Source: Myxococcales bacterium (GTDB lineage: Bacteria > Myxococcota > Polyangia > Nannocystales > Nannocystaceae). From it: a stretch of DNA of 64,000 nt. The stretch is from NCBI GenBank assembly GCA_016793465.1, contig JAEUJW010000036.1, positions 1 through 64,000 on the forward strand. Direction: 5' to 3'. The stretch's first letter is position 1, and each line of letters starts with the position of its first letter. The translations under genes and the position numbers were made by a program. Shown here in pieces: positions 42,959-51,742 of this stretch. The notes under the pieces are model-generated. The model saw only the letters and a list, made by a program, of their open reading frames with translations, searched no databases and had not been told where the DNA came from.

Positions 42959-43894
42959 TCACTCGTCGCCGACTTGTCGGGCCATCAGCGCCGCGACCGC
43001 GTCGTGTCCGCTGATCTTGCGATCGAACACGTCGGCGCACAGCGCCATCAGCGGCGCGCGAATGCCGTGCCGCCCGGCGTACGCCGCGATGCGCCGCGCG
43101 CTCGCCAGCCCCTCGACGAACGCCCCGCCGTGCCCGCCGAGCGGCGCCGGCTCGCCCTGCCCGAGCTGGGCCCCGACCGCCAGCTCCGGCCGCTCGTCGC
43201 CCGCCACCGCGGCCAGCAGGTCGCCGTACCCCGCGAGCCCCGCGAAGGTCTCCGCGCGCCCGCCGAGGTGCACACCGATGCGCGCGCACTCGGACATGCC
43301 CCGCGTCGCCATCACCGCCAGCGTCGCCGGCCCGAGCCCGACCCCGCGGGCGAACCCCACGGCCATCGCCAGCAGACCCACCGCCGTCGCCGCGAACTCC
43401 GCCCCCGCGAGGTCGTCGGTCCCGTAGATGCGCAGGCGGGCCCCGCCCAGCGCCTCGCGCACCGCCGTCTTCACCTCGGGGAACCGACTCGCGACCAGCC
43501 CGCCGCCCGGCGCGCCGTCGATCAGCGCCTGCGCCACCAGCGGCCCGACCAGCGCGCCGACCCGGCGACACGGCGTGCGCGTGCGCAGCACCTGCGACAG
43601 CGGCATCAGCTCCTCGCCGACCATCCCGCGGCTCACGTGCACGAGGTAGTGCGCCCCGCTCAGGTGCTCGCCGAGCTCGCTCGCCAGCTCCGGCATGACC
43701 GGCGACGGCACCGCGAAGAACACCAGCTCCGCCTCCGCCAGCTCGGCCGGCGACTTGACCAGCGAGATCCTCGCGGTGCCCTCGCGCTGCGGCCGTCGGC
43801 TCCACAGCAGCACCTCGCGCCCGGCCCGCTCCGCCGCGAACGCCAGGCCCCAGCCGAACGTCCCGCCGCCCAGCACCCCGACCTTGGCCGTCAT
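42959..43894 (-). CDS. GpsA-like protein lacking the catalytic lysine
   Basis: 311 residues. The Rossmann start VGVLGGGTFGWGLAF and the C-terminal helical domain (GLAGYGDLLAAVAGD, MATRGMSECARIGVHLGG) align with glycerol-3-phosphate dehydrogenase. Where active GpsA has GGAFKNVIAL this protein reads AATAVGLLAM, replacing the catalytic Lys with Val, and the SRNRR substrate loop reads DERPE. It probably cannot oxidise glycerol 3-phosphate. ATG overlaps the plsB stop (ATGA), implying coupled synthesis, so a regulatory or substrate-channelling role with PlsB is conceivable. A different substrate is the alternative. Confidence 0.75.
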   Translation of the reverse strand: MTAKVGVLGGGTFGWGLAFAAERAGREVLLWSRRPQREGTARISLVKSPAELAEAELVFFAVPSPVMPELASELGEHLSGAHYLVHVSRGMVGEELMPLSQVLRTRTPCRRVGALVGPLVAQALIDGAPGGGLVASRFPEVKTAVREALGGARLRIYGTDDLAGAEFAATAVGLLAMAVGFARGVGLGPATLAVMATRGMSECARIGVHLGGRAETFAGLAGYGDLLAAVAGDERPELAVGAQLGQGEPAPLGGHGGAFVEGLASARRIAAYAGRHGIRAPLMALCADVFDRKISGHDAVAALMARQVGDE

Positions 43895-45603
43895 CGCCCA
43901 CCTCCCGCGCTCGCCGCGATCGTCCGCGCCGCCGCGATCGTCTGCGGGGTCGCCAGCTCCTCCGCGAACGGCACCAGCCGGTTCTGATAGAAGAGCAGCA
44001 GGTTCGGGTCCTCGATCATGATGTCCTCGCCGAGCTCGGTCGCCACCGGCCGCGTGTGGTAGCCGCTCCACGCCGTCAGCGCCTCCGCGACGATGCGCTC
44101 CGGCGCCTGCGCGCGCAGCACCGGCCCGACCCGCACCTTGCCCTCGGCCGCGAACTCCAGCAGCTTGTCGCGCGCCGCCCCGACCTCCGCGATCAGCTGC
44201 GCCCGCGGCATCCCGATCTCACCGCGCCGCCGCTGACGCCCGAACAGGTCGAGCTCCGGCGTCGCGTGCACGAGCTGGCGGTAGAGCACGTGCGCCACCA
44301 GCTGCGTCCACAGGATCACCGTCTCGCGCTGGTACTCGCGGGCGATCGCCTCGCCGAGCTCGCGCGTGTAGCCGGCGTCGCGCGCCGGGTCCACGGTCGC
44401 GACCCCGCGGTGCAGCACGTAGGTCGCCGGATCGACCGGCCGCCCCGACGGAGCGATCGAGCGCCCCTCGTCGTCGACCGGGTTGCAGAACGGGTCGATC
44501 GCGTCGCCGAAGCGCATCACCATCGCCGACTTCAGCTGCGTCAGCTTCTGCATGAACGAGTACACGCGGTCGATGCGCGAGAACTCGTCGTCCTCGATGA
44601 TGTACCGCGCCTGCCCCGCGCCCTTCAGGTGGTCCGCGATCAGCGTCTCCGCCTCGAGCACGAGCGCGTAGTTCAGCGTCGCCGGCACGAAGAACACCGG
44701 CCGCGAGAGCCCGCGCGCCTGGTTGCGGGCGAACGCCTCGACCCCGGTGCCCGCCAGCCCGAGCTTCAGCTTGCGCTCGACCAGCCCCGAGCGCGAGCGC
44801 GTGCCGCCGGGGAAGAACAGCGAGTGGTAGCCGCGCTCGATCATCATGCACGAGTAGGTCTTCAGCACCTCCTTGTAGAGCTGGGCCTGGACGCGCCGGT
44901 CCACCCGATACGCCCCGAGGTTGTGCATGAAGAAGCTGATCAGCGGGTTCGAGAACAAATTCTTGCCGGCGCCGTAGACCACCGGCGGCAGGTTCTCCCG
45001 CATCAGGATGTAGCCGACCGCCACCGAGTCCATGTTCGACGAGTGGGTCGGCACCAGCACCAGCGTGCCGATCCTGGCCAGCCGCTTCAGCTTCTCGATC
45101 GGCCCCTCGGCGGTGATCAGCCCGTCGATCGCGCGGAACCCCGTCATCAGCTGCTGCGGCAGCGACGACGGGCTCATGACCGCCGTCAGCACCCCCGGCA
45201 CCACCCGCGTGGCGAACGCGTAGACCCGCGGGTCGAAGTTCCCCGCGATGTCCTCGCCCATGTCGCGCACGATCTTCCGCAGCGCCTCCTGGCGCTCCTC
45301 CTCCTCCATCTTCCCGACCTTGCGCACCAGCCGGCGCCAGAACCCCAGCGCGTCGCTCGCCTCGAGGTCACCCTGGCTCGCCAGCCGCCGCACCTCGGCG
45401 TTGCCCGCCTCGTTGAGCACGTACAGCAGCCGCCGCGGATCGCCCGCGTACTGCGCGACCACCCGGCGCACCACGTCGCCGATGATCGTCTCGCGCTCCG
45501 CGTTGAACCCGAAGATCTGCGGGTCCTCCGGCCGCGGCCGCGGGTTGAGGAACGCCGGCAGCCGCACCGGTCGTGACAGCAGGCGATGAAGACGCGAGCT
45601 CAT
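43891..45603 (-). CDS. plsB: Glycerol-3-phosphate acyltransferase, PlsB-like
   Basis: Adds the first acyl chain to glycerol 3-phosphate at the membrane. 570 residues, shorter than the E. coli enzyme (about 800). Acyltransferase blocks are in order: VPTHSSNMD (HX4D, block I), GAYRVDRR (block II), FFPGGTRSRSG (block III) and FFVPATLNY (block IV). The start at 45603 was chosen because TATGCT lies ten nucleotides upstream; GTG/ATG codons at 45618 would overlap that box. Its stop overlaps the gpsA-like gene. Confidence 0.85.
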   Translation of the reverse strand: MSSRLHRLLSRPVRLPAFLNPRPRPEDPQIFGFNAERETIIGDVVRRVVAQYAGDPRRLLYVLNEAGNAEVRRLASQGDLEASDALGFWRRLVRKVGKMEEEERQEALRKIVRDMGEDIAGNFDPRVYAFATRVVPGVLTAVMSPSSLPQQLMTGFRAIDGLITAEGPIEKLKRLARIGTLVLVPTHSSNMDSVAVGYILMRENLPPVVYGAGKNLFSNPLISFFMHNLGAYRVDRRVQAQLYKEVLKTYSCMMIERGYHSLFFPGGTRSRSGLVERKLKLGLAGTGVEAFARNQARGLSRPVFFVPATLNYALVLEAETLIADHLKGAGQARYIIEDDEFSRIDRVYSFMQKLTQLKSAMVMRFGDAIDPFCNPVDDEGRSIAPSGRPVDPATYVLHRGVATVDPARDAGYTRELGEAIAREYQRETVILWTQLVAHVLYRQLVHATPELDLFGRQRRRGEIGMPRAQLIAEVGAARDKLLEFAAEGKVRVGPVLRAQAPERIVAEALTAWSGYHTRPVATELGEDIMIEDPNLLLFYQNRLVPFAEELATPQTIAAARTIAASAGGGR

Positions 45604-45677
45604 GGGCCGCGCGAGCATACCTCAGCGCGGCCGACCCCAGCAGGCCCCGCGGCCTCCGCGGCGCGGCCCGTTTCTGC

Positions 45678-46040
45678 TCACACCGGCTCGCAAAACAGCG
45701 TATAGCGGAAGTTGCTGAAGCCCGGCTCGCACGTGCACGTCGGCTTGCCGGCGACCGGAGCGCAGGTGCCCGCGTCGCCGCAGAACACCCCGGCGCACGG
45801 GTTCGCCGGGTCGTAGCAGTACTCGCCGACCGGGTCGCAGGGGAAGCCGCCGTCGCAGGTCTTGCTCTCCAGGCACAGCCCGCCCGGCGAGCCCGGCGGC
45901 GGCTCCGGCTCGTCCAGCCCCTCGTAGCAGCCGGCGATCAAGCCGGCGCACAGCGCCAGCGCACCGACGAGGCGATGCACGCCGCGACACGGGCCGCGAA
46001 GAGATCTGCAGGGACCTTCGGTTCGCCTCGGAGCTCGCAC
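45678..46040 (-). CDS. Small lipoprotein with EGF-like module
   Basis: 120 residues from GTG 46040. Signal peptide with basic n-region (RRTEGPCRSLRGPCRG) and lipobox LIAGC. The mature part has ten or more Cys, and its end (CAGVFCGDAGTCAPVAGKPTCTCEPGFS) follows the EGF spacing. Likely a disulfide-stabilised surface protein that binds another protein. The start is fixed by TACAGT six nucleotides upstream; the longer frame to 46208 lacks a plausible signal. Confidence 0.72.
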   Translation of the reverse strand: MRAPRRTEGPCRSLRGPCRGVHRLVGALALCAGLIAGCYEGLDEPEPPPGSPGGLCLESKTCDGGFPCDPVGEYCYDPANPCAGVFCGDAGTCAPVAGKPTCTCEPGFSNFRYTLFCEPV

Positions 46041-46046
46041 GCCCGC

Positions 46047-46052
46047 ACTGTA
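46047..46052 (-). promoter_or_regulatory. -10 box of a leaderless promoter (EGF-like lipoprotein)
   Basis: TACAGT with 6 nt to the GTG at 46040; it decides the start of this gene. Confidence 0.5.
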
Positions 46053-46334
46053 GGCCAATCCCCGCCGCCGTGGAAGATCCAGAGCGAGCGCCCTGCAGTC
46101 CGCGTTCGTCGGACTCGATCGCGACGCCACTGCGGAACGTTTCGTAACGCCAATCACCAGGATTTCACAGCGACACGCCAGCCGTCGATCGGGGCCACGC
46201 GCCCTCACTCTCGCCGTCCGCCGCGGGCCCGCGGGTTTCGTGCTGCTGCACGTGCACGGTCCCGCCGGCCGCGACGGACCGCGACGACATCACCGCGTCG
46301 CCGCCGCCACGACGCCGCCCGAGCATCTGCGTGG

Positions 46335-46364
46335 TTGTCCTGTCGGCCCGCCCCCTGGTAGCGT
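46335..46364 (+). promoter_or_regulatory. Leaderless promoter of the gene at 46372
   Basis: TTGTCC, 18-bp spacer, TAGCGT, then exactly 7 nt to the ATG at 46372. Confidence 0.65.
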
Positions 46365-46371
46365 GGGGCCG

Positions 46372-47334
46372 ATGTCCGCCCTCTCCCGCCCAGGTCCCAG
46401 CGCGCGGCTGCTCGCGACGCTGCTCGCCGTCTCCCTGCCGCTCGGCGCCCTGCCCGGGCCGGCCGCCGCCGCGGGTCCCCACGCGGGTGTCTACGCCCTC
46501 GCCGGCGCGCCCGCGGGCAAGCTCAGCGCCTCCGAGGCCGCCGGCAACCGCAAGCCCGCCCAGGACAAGGCCGAGAAGATGCTCGCCGCCGGCAGCGCCG
46601 ACGAGGCCGCCGAGCTGCTCCGCGACGAGGCCGACAAGACTGCCGACCCCGTGCTCTACATCGACGCCGCCGAGGCCTACAAGGCCGCCGGCCTGAAGAA
46701 CAAGTCGCGCGTCGACCTCGAGAACGGCATGGAGAGCGCGCGCGTCGGCCTCGACATCCTCTACTTCCTGCAGGACCCGCGCGCCGACCCCGACTGGCAG
46801 CCGGTCGACCAGGGCAAGGTCGCCGCGGAAATCTCCCGCGGCGAGAAGGCCATCGAGGCCTGCGAGCAGGCCGTCGACGAGATCAGCAAGAAGGACGAAC
46901 CGACCCCCGTCGTCGAGGACAAGGAGCGCAAGAAGGCCCCCCGCGACGGCCGCGGCCTCATCGCCGGCGGCGCCGTGCTCACCGTCATCGGCGTCGCCGG
47001 CCTCGCGATGATCGGCGCCGGCACGGCCATCAGCGCCTCGACCCAGAAGGACGTCGACGCGCTCGACCTCAGCATGTACACCAAGGACGAGCTCCCCGGC
47101 GTGCTCGAGCCCTACGACAAGAAGGGCGACCGCGCCAACCTCATCGCCTACGTCGGCATCCCCGTGGCCGTCGTCGGCCTCGCCACCGGCATCGCCCTGC
47201 TCGCCGTCGGCGTCAAGAAGCGCAAGCGCTACCGCGCCGAGAACGGCGACACCGAGTCGACCTCCGCCAGCCTCCGCGTGCTGCCGACGATGGGCCGCAA
47301 CTACGGCGGCTTCGCCCTGTCCGGTCGGTTCTGA
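46372..47334 (+). CDS. Exported membrane protein of unknown function
   Basis: 320 residues. A cleavable signal peptide (LLATLLAVSLPLGALPGPAAAA) is followed by a helical region with TPR-like character (AEKMLAAGSADEAAELLRDEADKTADPVLYIDAAEAYKAAG), a charged stretch, and two membrane helices near the C-terminus (GAVLTVIGVAGLAMIGAGTAI; YVGIPVAVVGLATGIALLAVGV). The architecture resembles other secreted TPR-plus-TM proteins of this group but no family name is certain. Followed after 31 bp by a PEGA-like gene that may be cotranscribed. Confidence 0.72.
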   Translation: MSALSRPGPSARLLATLLAVSLPLGALPGPAAAAGPHAGVYALAGAPAGKLSASEAAGNRKPAQDKAEKMLAAGSADEAAELLRDEADKTADPVLYIDAAEAYKAAGLKNKSRVDLENGMESARVGLDILYFLQDPRADPDWQPVDQGKVAAEISRGEKAIEACEQAVDEISKKDEPTPVVEDKERKKAPRDGRGLIAGGAVLTVIGVAGLAMIGAGTAISASTQKDVDALDLSMYTKDELPGVLEPYDKKGDRANLIAYVGIPVAVVGLATGIALLAVGVKKRKRYRAENGDTESTSASLRVLPTMGRNYGGFALSGRF

Positions 47335-47365
47335 CGACCTGCCCCTTCGACCAGGAACCACCGCC

Positions 47366-47749
47366 ATGCCCCGCAACTACCTGATCGCCGCCGTCCTCCC
47401 GCTCGCCCTGCTCGCCGCCCCCACCGCCGCCGAGGCCGCCTGCAGCGACCCCAGCAACCTCTGCGTCGAGGGCAAGGGCGCCAAGTGGGAGCCCGACGCC
47501 TCGCTCTCGGCCAAGCAGCTGAAGGCCAAGCGCAAGGGCGCCAACGGCACCCTGTCCGTCAAGATCGAGGAGGGCCGCGGCAGCGTGTTCGTCGACGGCC
47601 GATTCGCCGGCGTCGCCCCCGTCGCCTCGCTCGAGCTCGGCCCCGGCAAGCACGACGTGCAGGTGCGCGACGGCTCGAAGATCCTCGCCGAGGGCGTCAT
47701 CACCGTGCCCAAGGGCGGCAGCGTCAAGGCCACCGTCCGCTACCCGTAG
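47366..47749 (+). CDS. Small secreted PEGA-domain protein
   Basis: 127 residues: signal peptide MPRNYLIAAVLPLALLAAPTAAEA, a Cys pair (CSDPSNLC), a Lys-rich linker, then one PEGA-like beta unit (GSVFVDGRFAGVAPVASLELGPGKHDVQVRDG) to the C-terminus. PEGA modules are carbohydrate- or surface-associated beta domains often fused to Ser/Thr kinases; this is a free soluble copy. The upstream gap contains GACCTGCCCCTTCGACCAG, identical to a stretch inside the PEGA kinase gene (about 2809-2827). Confidence 0.8.
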   Translation: MPRNYLIAAVLPLALLAAPTAAEAACSDPSNLCVEGKGAKWEPDASLSAKQLKAKRKGANGTLSVKIEEGRGSVFVDGRFAGVAPVASLELGPGKHDVQVRDGSKILAEGVITVPKGGSVKATVRYP

Positions 47750-47801
47750 GTCGCCGCTCGCGCAGCGCCGCCGCACTGGCGATCGGAACCCCTCGCGGCC
47801 G

Positions 47802-49676
47802 TCACGCCGTCAGCGCCCCGCGCTGCTCGAGCAGCGCGATCACCCGATCCACGCACGCCTCGACGTCCGTCACATCGGTCGCCAGCCGCAGGTCGGGGCT
47901 CTCGGGCGCCTCGTAGGCGACGCCCTGGCCCGCCACGCCCGTGCGGTCGCGGCCCTGACACACCGCGAGCGGCGCGTCGAGGTGCACCTCGAGGCTGCGC
48001 CCCTCGCCGAGCATCTGCCGCACGCGCGCCCGCACCGCCCGGTGCGGCGCCACGAACGCGCAGATGCACACGATGCCCGCCTCGTTCATCAGGCGGGCCA
48101 CCTCCGCCGAGCGCCGCAGGTTCTCGCTGCGGTCGTCGCTCGAGTAGCCCAGATCGCGGCTCAAACTCCGGCGCATGGTCGGCCCGTACAGCACCACCGC
48201 CGTCTTGCCGCGGTCGAACAGCCGGCGCTCGAGCGCGTACGCCAGCGTCGCCTTGCCCGCCCCCGGCAGCCCCGTCAGCAGCAGCGTCACCCCGCGCTGT
48301 CCGAGCCGCGCCTCGCGCTCCGCCTGCGCCACCGCGCTCGCCGGCAGCGCCGTCTCTTCGCCCCACCCGCGCTCCGCCTGCAGGTCGGAGCGCTCCTGCA
48401 GCATGCCCGCGCCGACAGTCCCGTTGGTCTGCCGGTCGATCAAAATGAACGCCCCCGTCGCGCGGTTGCTGCGGTACGGGTCGTAGGCGATCTGCCGGTG
48501 CAGCGCCAGCGTCACCCGCCCGACCTCGTTCATCGCCAGCGAGGTCGCCGGCCGCCGCGCCAGCGTGTTGACGTCGACAGCGTGGTGCAGCACCGCCAGC
48601 TCGCCCGGCACCGACCGCGTCGTCGATTTGATCAAATAGGTCCGCCCGGCGACGAACGGCTTCTCGGCCATCCACACCACCGTCGCGTCGACCTCGTCGC
48701 CGACGCACGGTAGCGCGTCCGGGTGCACCAGCATGTCGCCGCGCGACACGTCGATCTCGTCGGCCAGCGTGACCGTCACCGCCATCGGCGTCTCCGCGAC
48801 CTCGACGTCGCCGTCGAACGTGACGATGCGGGCCACCCGCGAGCGCGCCCCCGACGGCAGCGCCAGCACCTCGTCGCCGGTCTTCAGCACGCCCGAGGCG
48901 ATCGTGCCCGCGAACCCGCGGAAGTCGTGGCTCGGCCGCTGGACCAGCTGCACCGGCAAGCGCAGCTGCTCGAGGTTCCTGTCCGATGCGATATGCACGG
49001 TCTCGAGGTGCGCCAGCAGCGGCGGCCCCGCGTACCACGGCATCGTCGTCGCCTGTGTCACCACGTTCTCGCCGGTCAGCGCCGACATCGGCACGAACAC
49101 CACGTCGTGGATGTCGAGCTTGGCCACGAACTCGGTGTACTGCGCCCGGATCTCGGCGAACCGCGCCTCCGCGTAGTCGACCAGGTCCATCTTATTGATG
49201 GCCACCACCAGGTGCTTGATGCCCAGCAGCGCACAAATAAAGCTGTGCCGCCGCGTCTGCGGCATCACGCCGTGGCGCGCATCGATCAAGATGATCGCCA
49301 GGTGGCAGTTCGACGCCCCCGTCGCCATGTTGCGGGTGTACTGCTCGTGGCCCGGGCAGTCGGCGATGATGAACTTGCGCCGGTCCGTGCTGAAGTAGCG
49401 GTACGCGACGTCGATGGTGATGCCCTGCTCGCGCTCGGCCCGCAGCCCGTCGGTCAGCAGCGCCAGGTCGACCGCCCCGCCGGTGGTCCCCTGGCGCACG
49501 CTGTCGCGCCGGATCGCCGCCAGCTGGTCCTCGTAGATCTGATGCGTGTCGTGCATCAGGCGCCCGATCAGCGTGCTCTTGCCGTCGTCCACGCTGCCGC
49601 AGGTCAGGAGCCGCAGCAGCTCCTTGCGCTGATGGCGCTCGAGGTACGCGGAGATGCCGTCCTGCAGCCCCTGCAT
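47802..49676 (-). CDS. cysN: Sulfate adenylyltransferase large subunit fused to a degenerate APS kinase (CysNC)
   Basis: 624 residues. The N-terminal GTPase part (1-~440) has [26 protein letters not shown] and NKMD, then beta-barrel domains; with CysD it makes APS from ATP and sulfate. The C-terminal part (about 445-624) is an APS kinase-like domain: P-loop GLPGAGKAT and [16 protein letters not shown]. But DGDN reads YGPT, FISP reads FVAP, and the KARxGE...FTGID loop is gone, so PAPS formation is doubtful. ATG overlaps the cysD stop (TGATG). Confidence 0.9.
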   Translation of the reverse strand: MQGLQDGISAYLERHQRKELLRLLTCGSVDDGKSTLIGRLMHDTHQIYEDQLAAIRRDSVRQGTTGGAVDLALLTDGLRAEREQGITIDVAYRYFSTDRRKFIIADCPGHEQYTRNMATGASNCHLAIILIDARHGVMPQTRRHSFICALLGIKHLVVAINKMDLVDYAEARFAEIRAQYTEFVAKLDIHDVVFVPMSALTGENVVTQATTMPWYAGPPLLAHLETVHIASDRNLEQLRLPVQLVQRPSHDFRGFAGTIASGVLKTGDEVLALPSGARSRVARIVTFDGDVEVAETPMAVTVTLADEIDVSRGDMLVHPDALPCVGDEVDATVVWMAEKPFVAGRTYLIKSTTRSVPGELAVLHHAVDVNTLARRPATSLAMNEVGRVTLALHRQIAYDPYRSNRATGAFILIDRQTNGTVGAGMLQERSDLQAERGWGEETALPASAVAQAEREARLGQRGVTLLLTGLPGAGKATLAYALERRLFDRGKTAVVLYGPTMRRSLSRDLGYSSDDRSENLRRSAEVARLMNEAGIVCICAFVAPHRAVRARVRQMLGEGRSLEVHLDAPLAVCQGRDRTGVAGQGVAYEAPESPDLRLATDVTDVEACVDRVIALLEQRGALTA

Positions 49677-50575
49677 CAGAAGTACCCCTCCTTCTTTTTC
49701 TGCTCCATGCTCCCGGCCTCGTCGTGATCGATGAGCCGCCCCTGCCGCTCCGAGTGGGTCGCGACCAGCATCTCCTCGATGATCTCCGGCACCGTCGTCG
49801 CCGGGCTCTCGATCGCCCCGGTCAGCGGGTAGCAGCCGAGCGTCCGGAAGCGCACCGTCTTCATCACCGGCGCCTCGCCCGGCAAGAGCCGCATGCGCTC
49901 GTCGTCGACGGCGATCAGCGCCCCCGCCCGCGTCACGCACGGCCGCTCCCGCGCGAAGTACAGCGGCGTCAGCGGGATGCGCTCGAGGTGGATGTACAGC
50001 CACACGTCGAGCTCGGTCCAGTTGCTGAGCGGGAACACGCGGATGCTCTCGCCCGGGTGCACCCGCCCGTTGTACACGTTCCACAGCTCCGGCCGCTGGT
50101 TCTTGGGGTCCCACTGCATCTGCCGGTTGCGGAACGAGTAGACCCGCTCCTTGGCCCGCGCCTTCTCCTCGTCGCGCCGCGCCCCGCCGAACGCCGCGTC
50201 GTGCTGGCCCTCGCGCAGCGCCTGGACCAGCGCCTGCGTCTGCATGGCCGCGCTGTACTGCGGGCTCGGCACGTCGAACGGGTTGATGCCCTCGGCGATC
50301 GCCGCCTCGTTCGTATACACCTTGAGGTCGAGCCCGTGCTCTTTACAAAATTCGTCGCGGTAGGTCAGCAGCTCGCGAAAGTCCCAGGTCGTGTTGATGT
50401 GCAGCAGCGGGAACGGCGGCTTGGCGGGGTAGAACGCCTTGCGCGCCACGTGCAGCATGCACGCCGAGTCCTTGCCGCCGGAGAACAGCAGCACCGGCCG
50501 TTCGAACTCGGCGACGACCTCGCGGATGATGTGGATGCTCTCGGCCTCGAGCTGGCGCAGGTGGGACAGGGTCAT
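49676..50575 (-). CDS. cysD: Sulfate adenylyltransferase small subunit
   Basis: 299 residues, cytoplasmic. The PP-loop SGGKDS is at 32-37. The family signatures [15 protein letters not shown] and [23 protein letters not shown] are intact, and the C-terminus ends [17 protein letters not shown] as expected. Its ATG overlaps the stop of the oxidase gene upstream (ATGA). An AT-rich codon islet (GAA TTT TGT AAA) lies at about 50345. Confidence 0.94.
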   Translation of the reverse strand: MTLSHLRQLEAESIHIIREVVAEFERPVLLFSGGKDSACMLHVARKAFYPAKPPFPLLHINTTWDFRELLTYRDEFCKEHGLDLKVYTNEAAIAEGINPFDVPSPQYSAAMQTQALVQALREGQHDAAFGGARRDEEKARAKERVYSFRNRQMQWDPKNQRPELWNVYNGRVHPGESIRVFPLSNWTELDVWLYIHLERIPLTPLYFARERPCVTRAGALIAVDDERMRLLPGEAPVMKTVRFRTLGCYPLTGAIESPATTVPEIIEEMLVATHSERQGRLIDHDEAGSMEQKKKEGYF

Positions 50576-51528
50576 GGTGTTGACAGCAGCGCACGCACGG
50601 CCGCGGCGCAGCCCCACGAGAGGGTCACGCCCGCGCCGCCGTGGCCGTAGTTGTAGATCACACGGGTCTCGCCCAGGGTCTCGGATTCGAGGCGCACCGC
50701 CGGCCGCGCCGGCCGCAGCCCGACCGCCACGCTGACGATCGGCGCGTCCGCCAGCCGCGGCTCGAGCCGCGCGCAGCGGGCCACGATCTCCCGCGTGCGC
50801 GCCGGGTCGGGCGTGCGGTCGTCGGCGTGCGCGTCCATGCTGCCGCCGAGCACCACGTCGCGGCTGCGCGGCACGATGTACGTGATCTCCGGCCCCGAGT
50901 GCTCGTCGATCCACACGCGCGTCAGCCCGGGGTTCTGCACGCGCACGACCTGTCCGCGGATGGGGTAGACGCTGGCGTCGGGGACCAGCGCGCGCGCTCC
51001 GAGCCCCGCGCAGATCACCGCGATCGGCGCCTCGCGCACCTCGTCGAGGCTCCGCAGCTCGCGTCGCACGATCCGCCCGCCGCGCGCCTGCACTTGCGCC
51101 TGCAACCACGGCAGATACACCCCGGTCTCGACCACCGTGGTGGTGAAGCGAAACCCGTCTGCATAACCAGGCGGCAGTTCCGCGGCGACGAGCGGGTGGA
51201 ACTGCTCCGCCACGCTCGCCCAGCCCGGCTCACTCCGCACTTGCGGAAAGATCTCGAGCGCCTCGCGCCGCAGCACCCCCGTCGCGGGGTCGTCCGCCAG
51301 CACGAGGTAGCGCCGCAGCGAGACCTGCGCCCAGCCCGTCACCTGGCCCTCGGGATAGGCGGCGTACGGGTACCAGAACGCGGCCGCGACCGCCGACGTG
51401 GTGTCGGTCAGGAGCTCGCGCGCCGCCACTTGAACGCTGTACCCCGCGTCGAGCAGCTCGAGCGCGGTCGTCAGTCCGACCACGCCGCCGCCGACGACGA
51501 GCACCTCTCTGTCCGCGTGGACGCCCAT
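50572..51528 (-). CDS. FAD-dependent D-amino-acid oxidase family protein
   Basis: 318 residues. The FAD-binding GxGxxG is [17 protein letters not shown] at the N-terminus; [31 protein letters not shown] and [17 protein letters not shown] match D-amino-acid/D-aspartate oxidases. The catalytic Arg that binds the substrate carboxylate is plausibly in GLRPARP. It oxidises D-amino acids to keto acids with H2O2. It is the first gene of an operon with sulfate activation genes, an unusual link. Confidence 0.87.
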   Translation of the reverse strand: MGVHADREVLVVGGGVVGLTTALELLDAGYSVQVAARELLTDTTSAVAAAFWYPYAAYPEGQVTGWAQVSLRRYLVLADDPATGVLRREALEIFPQVRSEPGWASVAEQFHPLVAAELPPGYADGFRFTTTVVETGVYLPWLQAQVQARGGRIVRRELRSLDEVREAPIAVICAGLGARALVPDASVYPIRGQVVRVQNPGLTRVWIDEHSGPEITYIVPRSRDVVLGGSMDAHADDRTPDPARTREIVARCARLEPRLADAPIVSVAVGLRPARPAVRLESETLGETRVIYNYGHGGAGVTLSWGCAAAVRALLSTP

Positions 51529-51742
51529 TGCGCGCGAGCTTCATAGCACGTGCACGGACCCGGATGACGACGTGTCACGCGCGCCACTGGGGTCTGTCGT
51601 CGACGAGCGAGCGCCGCATCGGGGGCCAAAGACCGCTGCGACGCAGCCCGTGTGTACGATCACGAGAATTGCACCCACCCCCGTCGCGGTCGCAGACGCT
51701 TTGGGATAGCTTGACGATGCAGCAATCTCGCGGAGGACCCTC
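51529..51742. other. Divergent intergenic region upstream of the metzincin gene
   Basis: 214 bp. Plus strand: -10 TAGCTT at 51707-51712, then a leader of about 25 nt with GGAGGA and a short gap to ATG 51743. This is a leadered start with a good ribosome site, unlike most lipoprotein genes here. An out-of-frame ATG at 51717 was ignored. Confidence 0.55.

Larger units (their letters stand above)
46041..46371. other. Divergent promoter region, 331 bp
   Basis: Holds the minus-strand -10 TACAGT (46047-46052) and the plus-strand promoter TTGTCC (46335-46340)-N18-TAGCGT (46359-46364). Between them a moderately AT-richer stretch (around 46130-46165, CGTTTCGTAACGCCAATCA) stands out but shows no clear operator. 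No gene supported. Confidence 0.5.

Noticed and set aside
51717..51742. Leaderless ATG at 51717 for the metzincin gene
   Set aside because: It is out of frame with the protein; the in-frame ATG at 51743 has a GGAGGA ribosome site.
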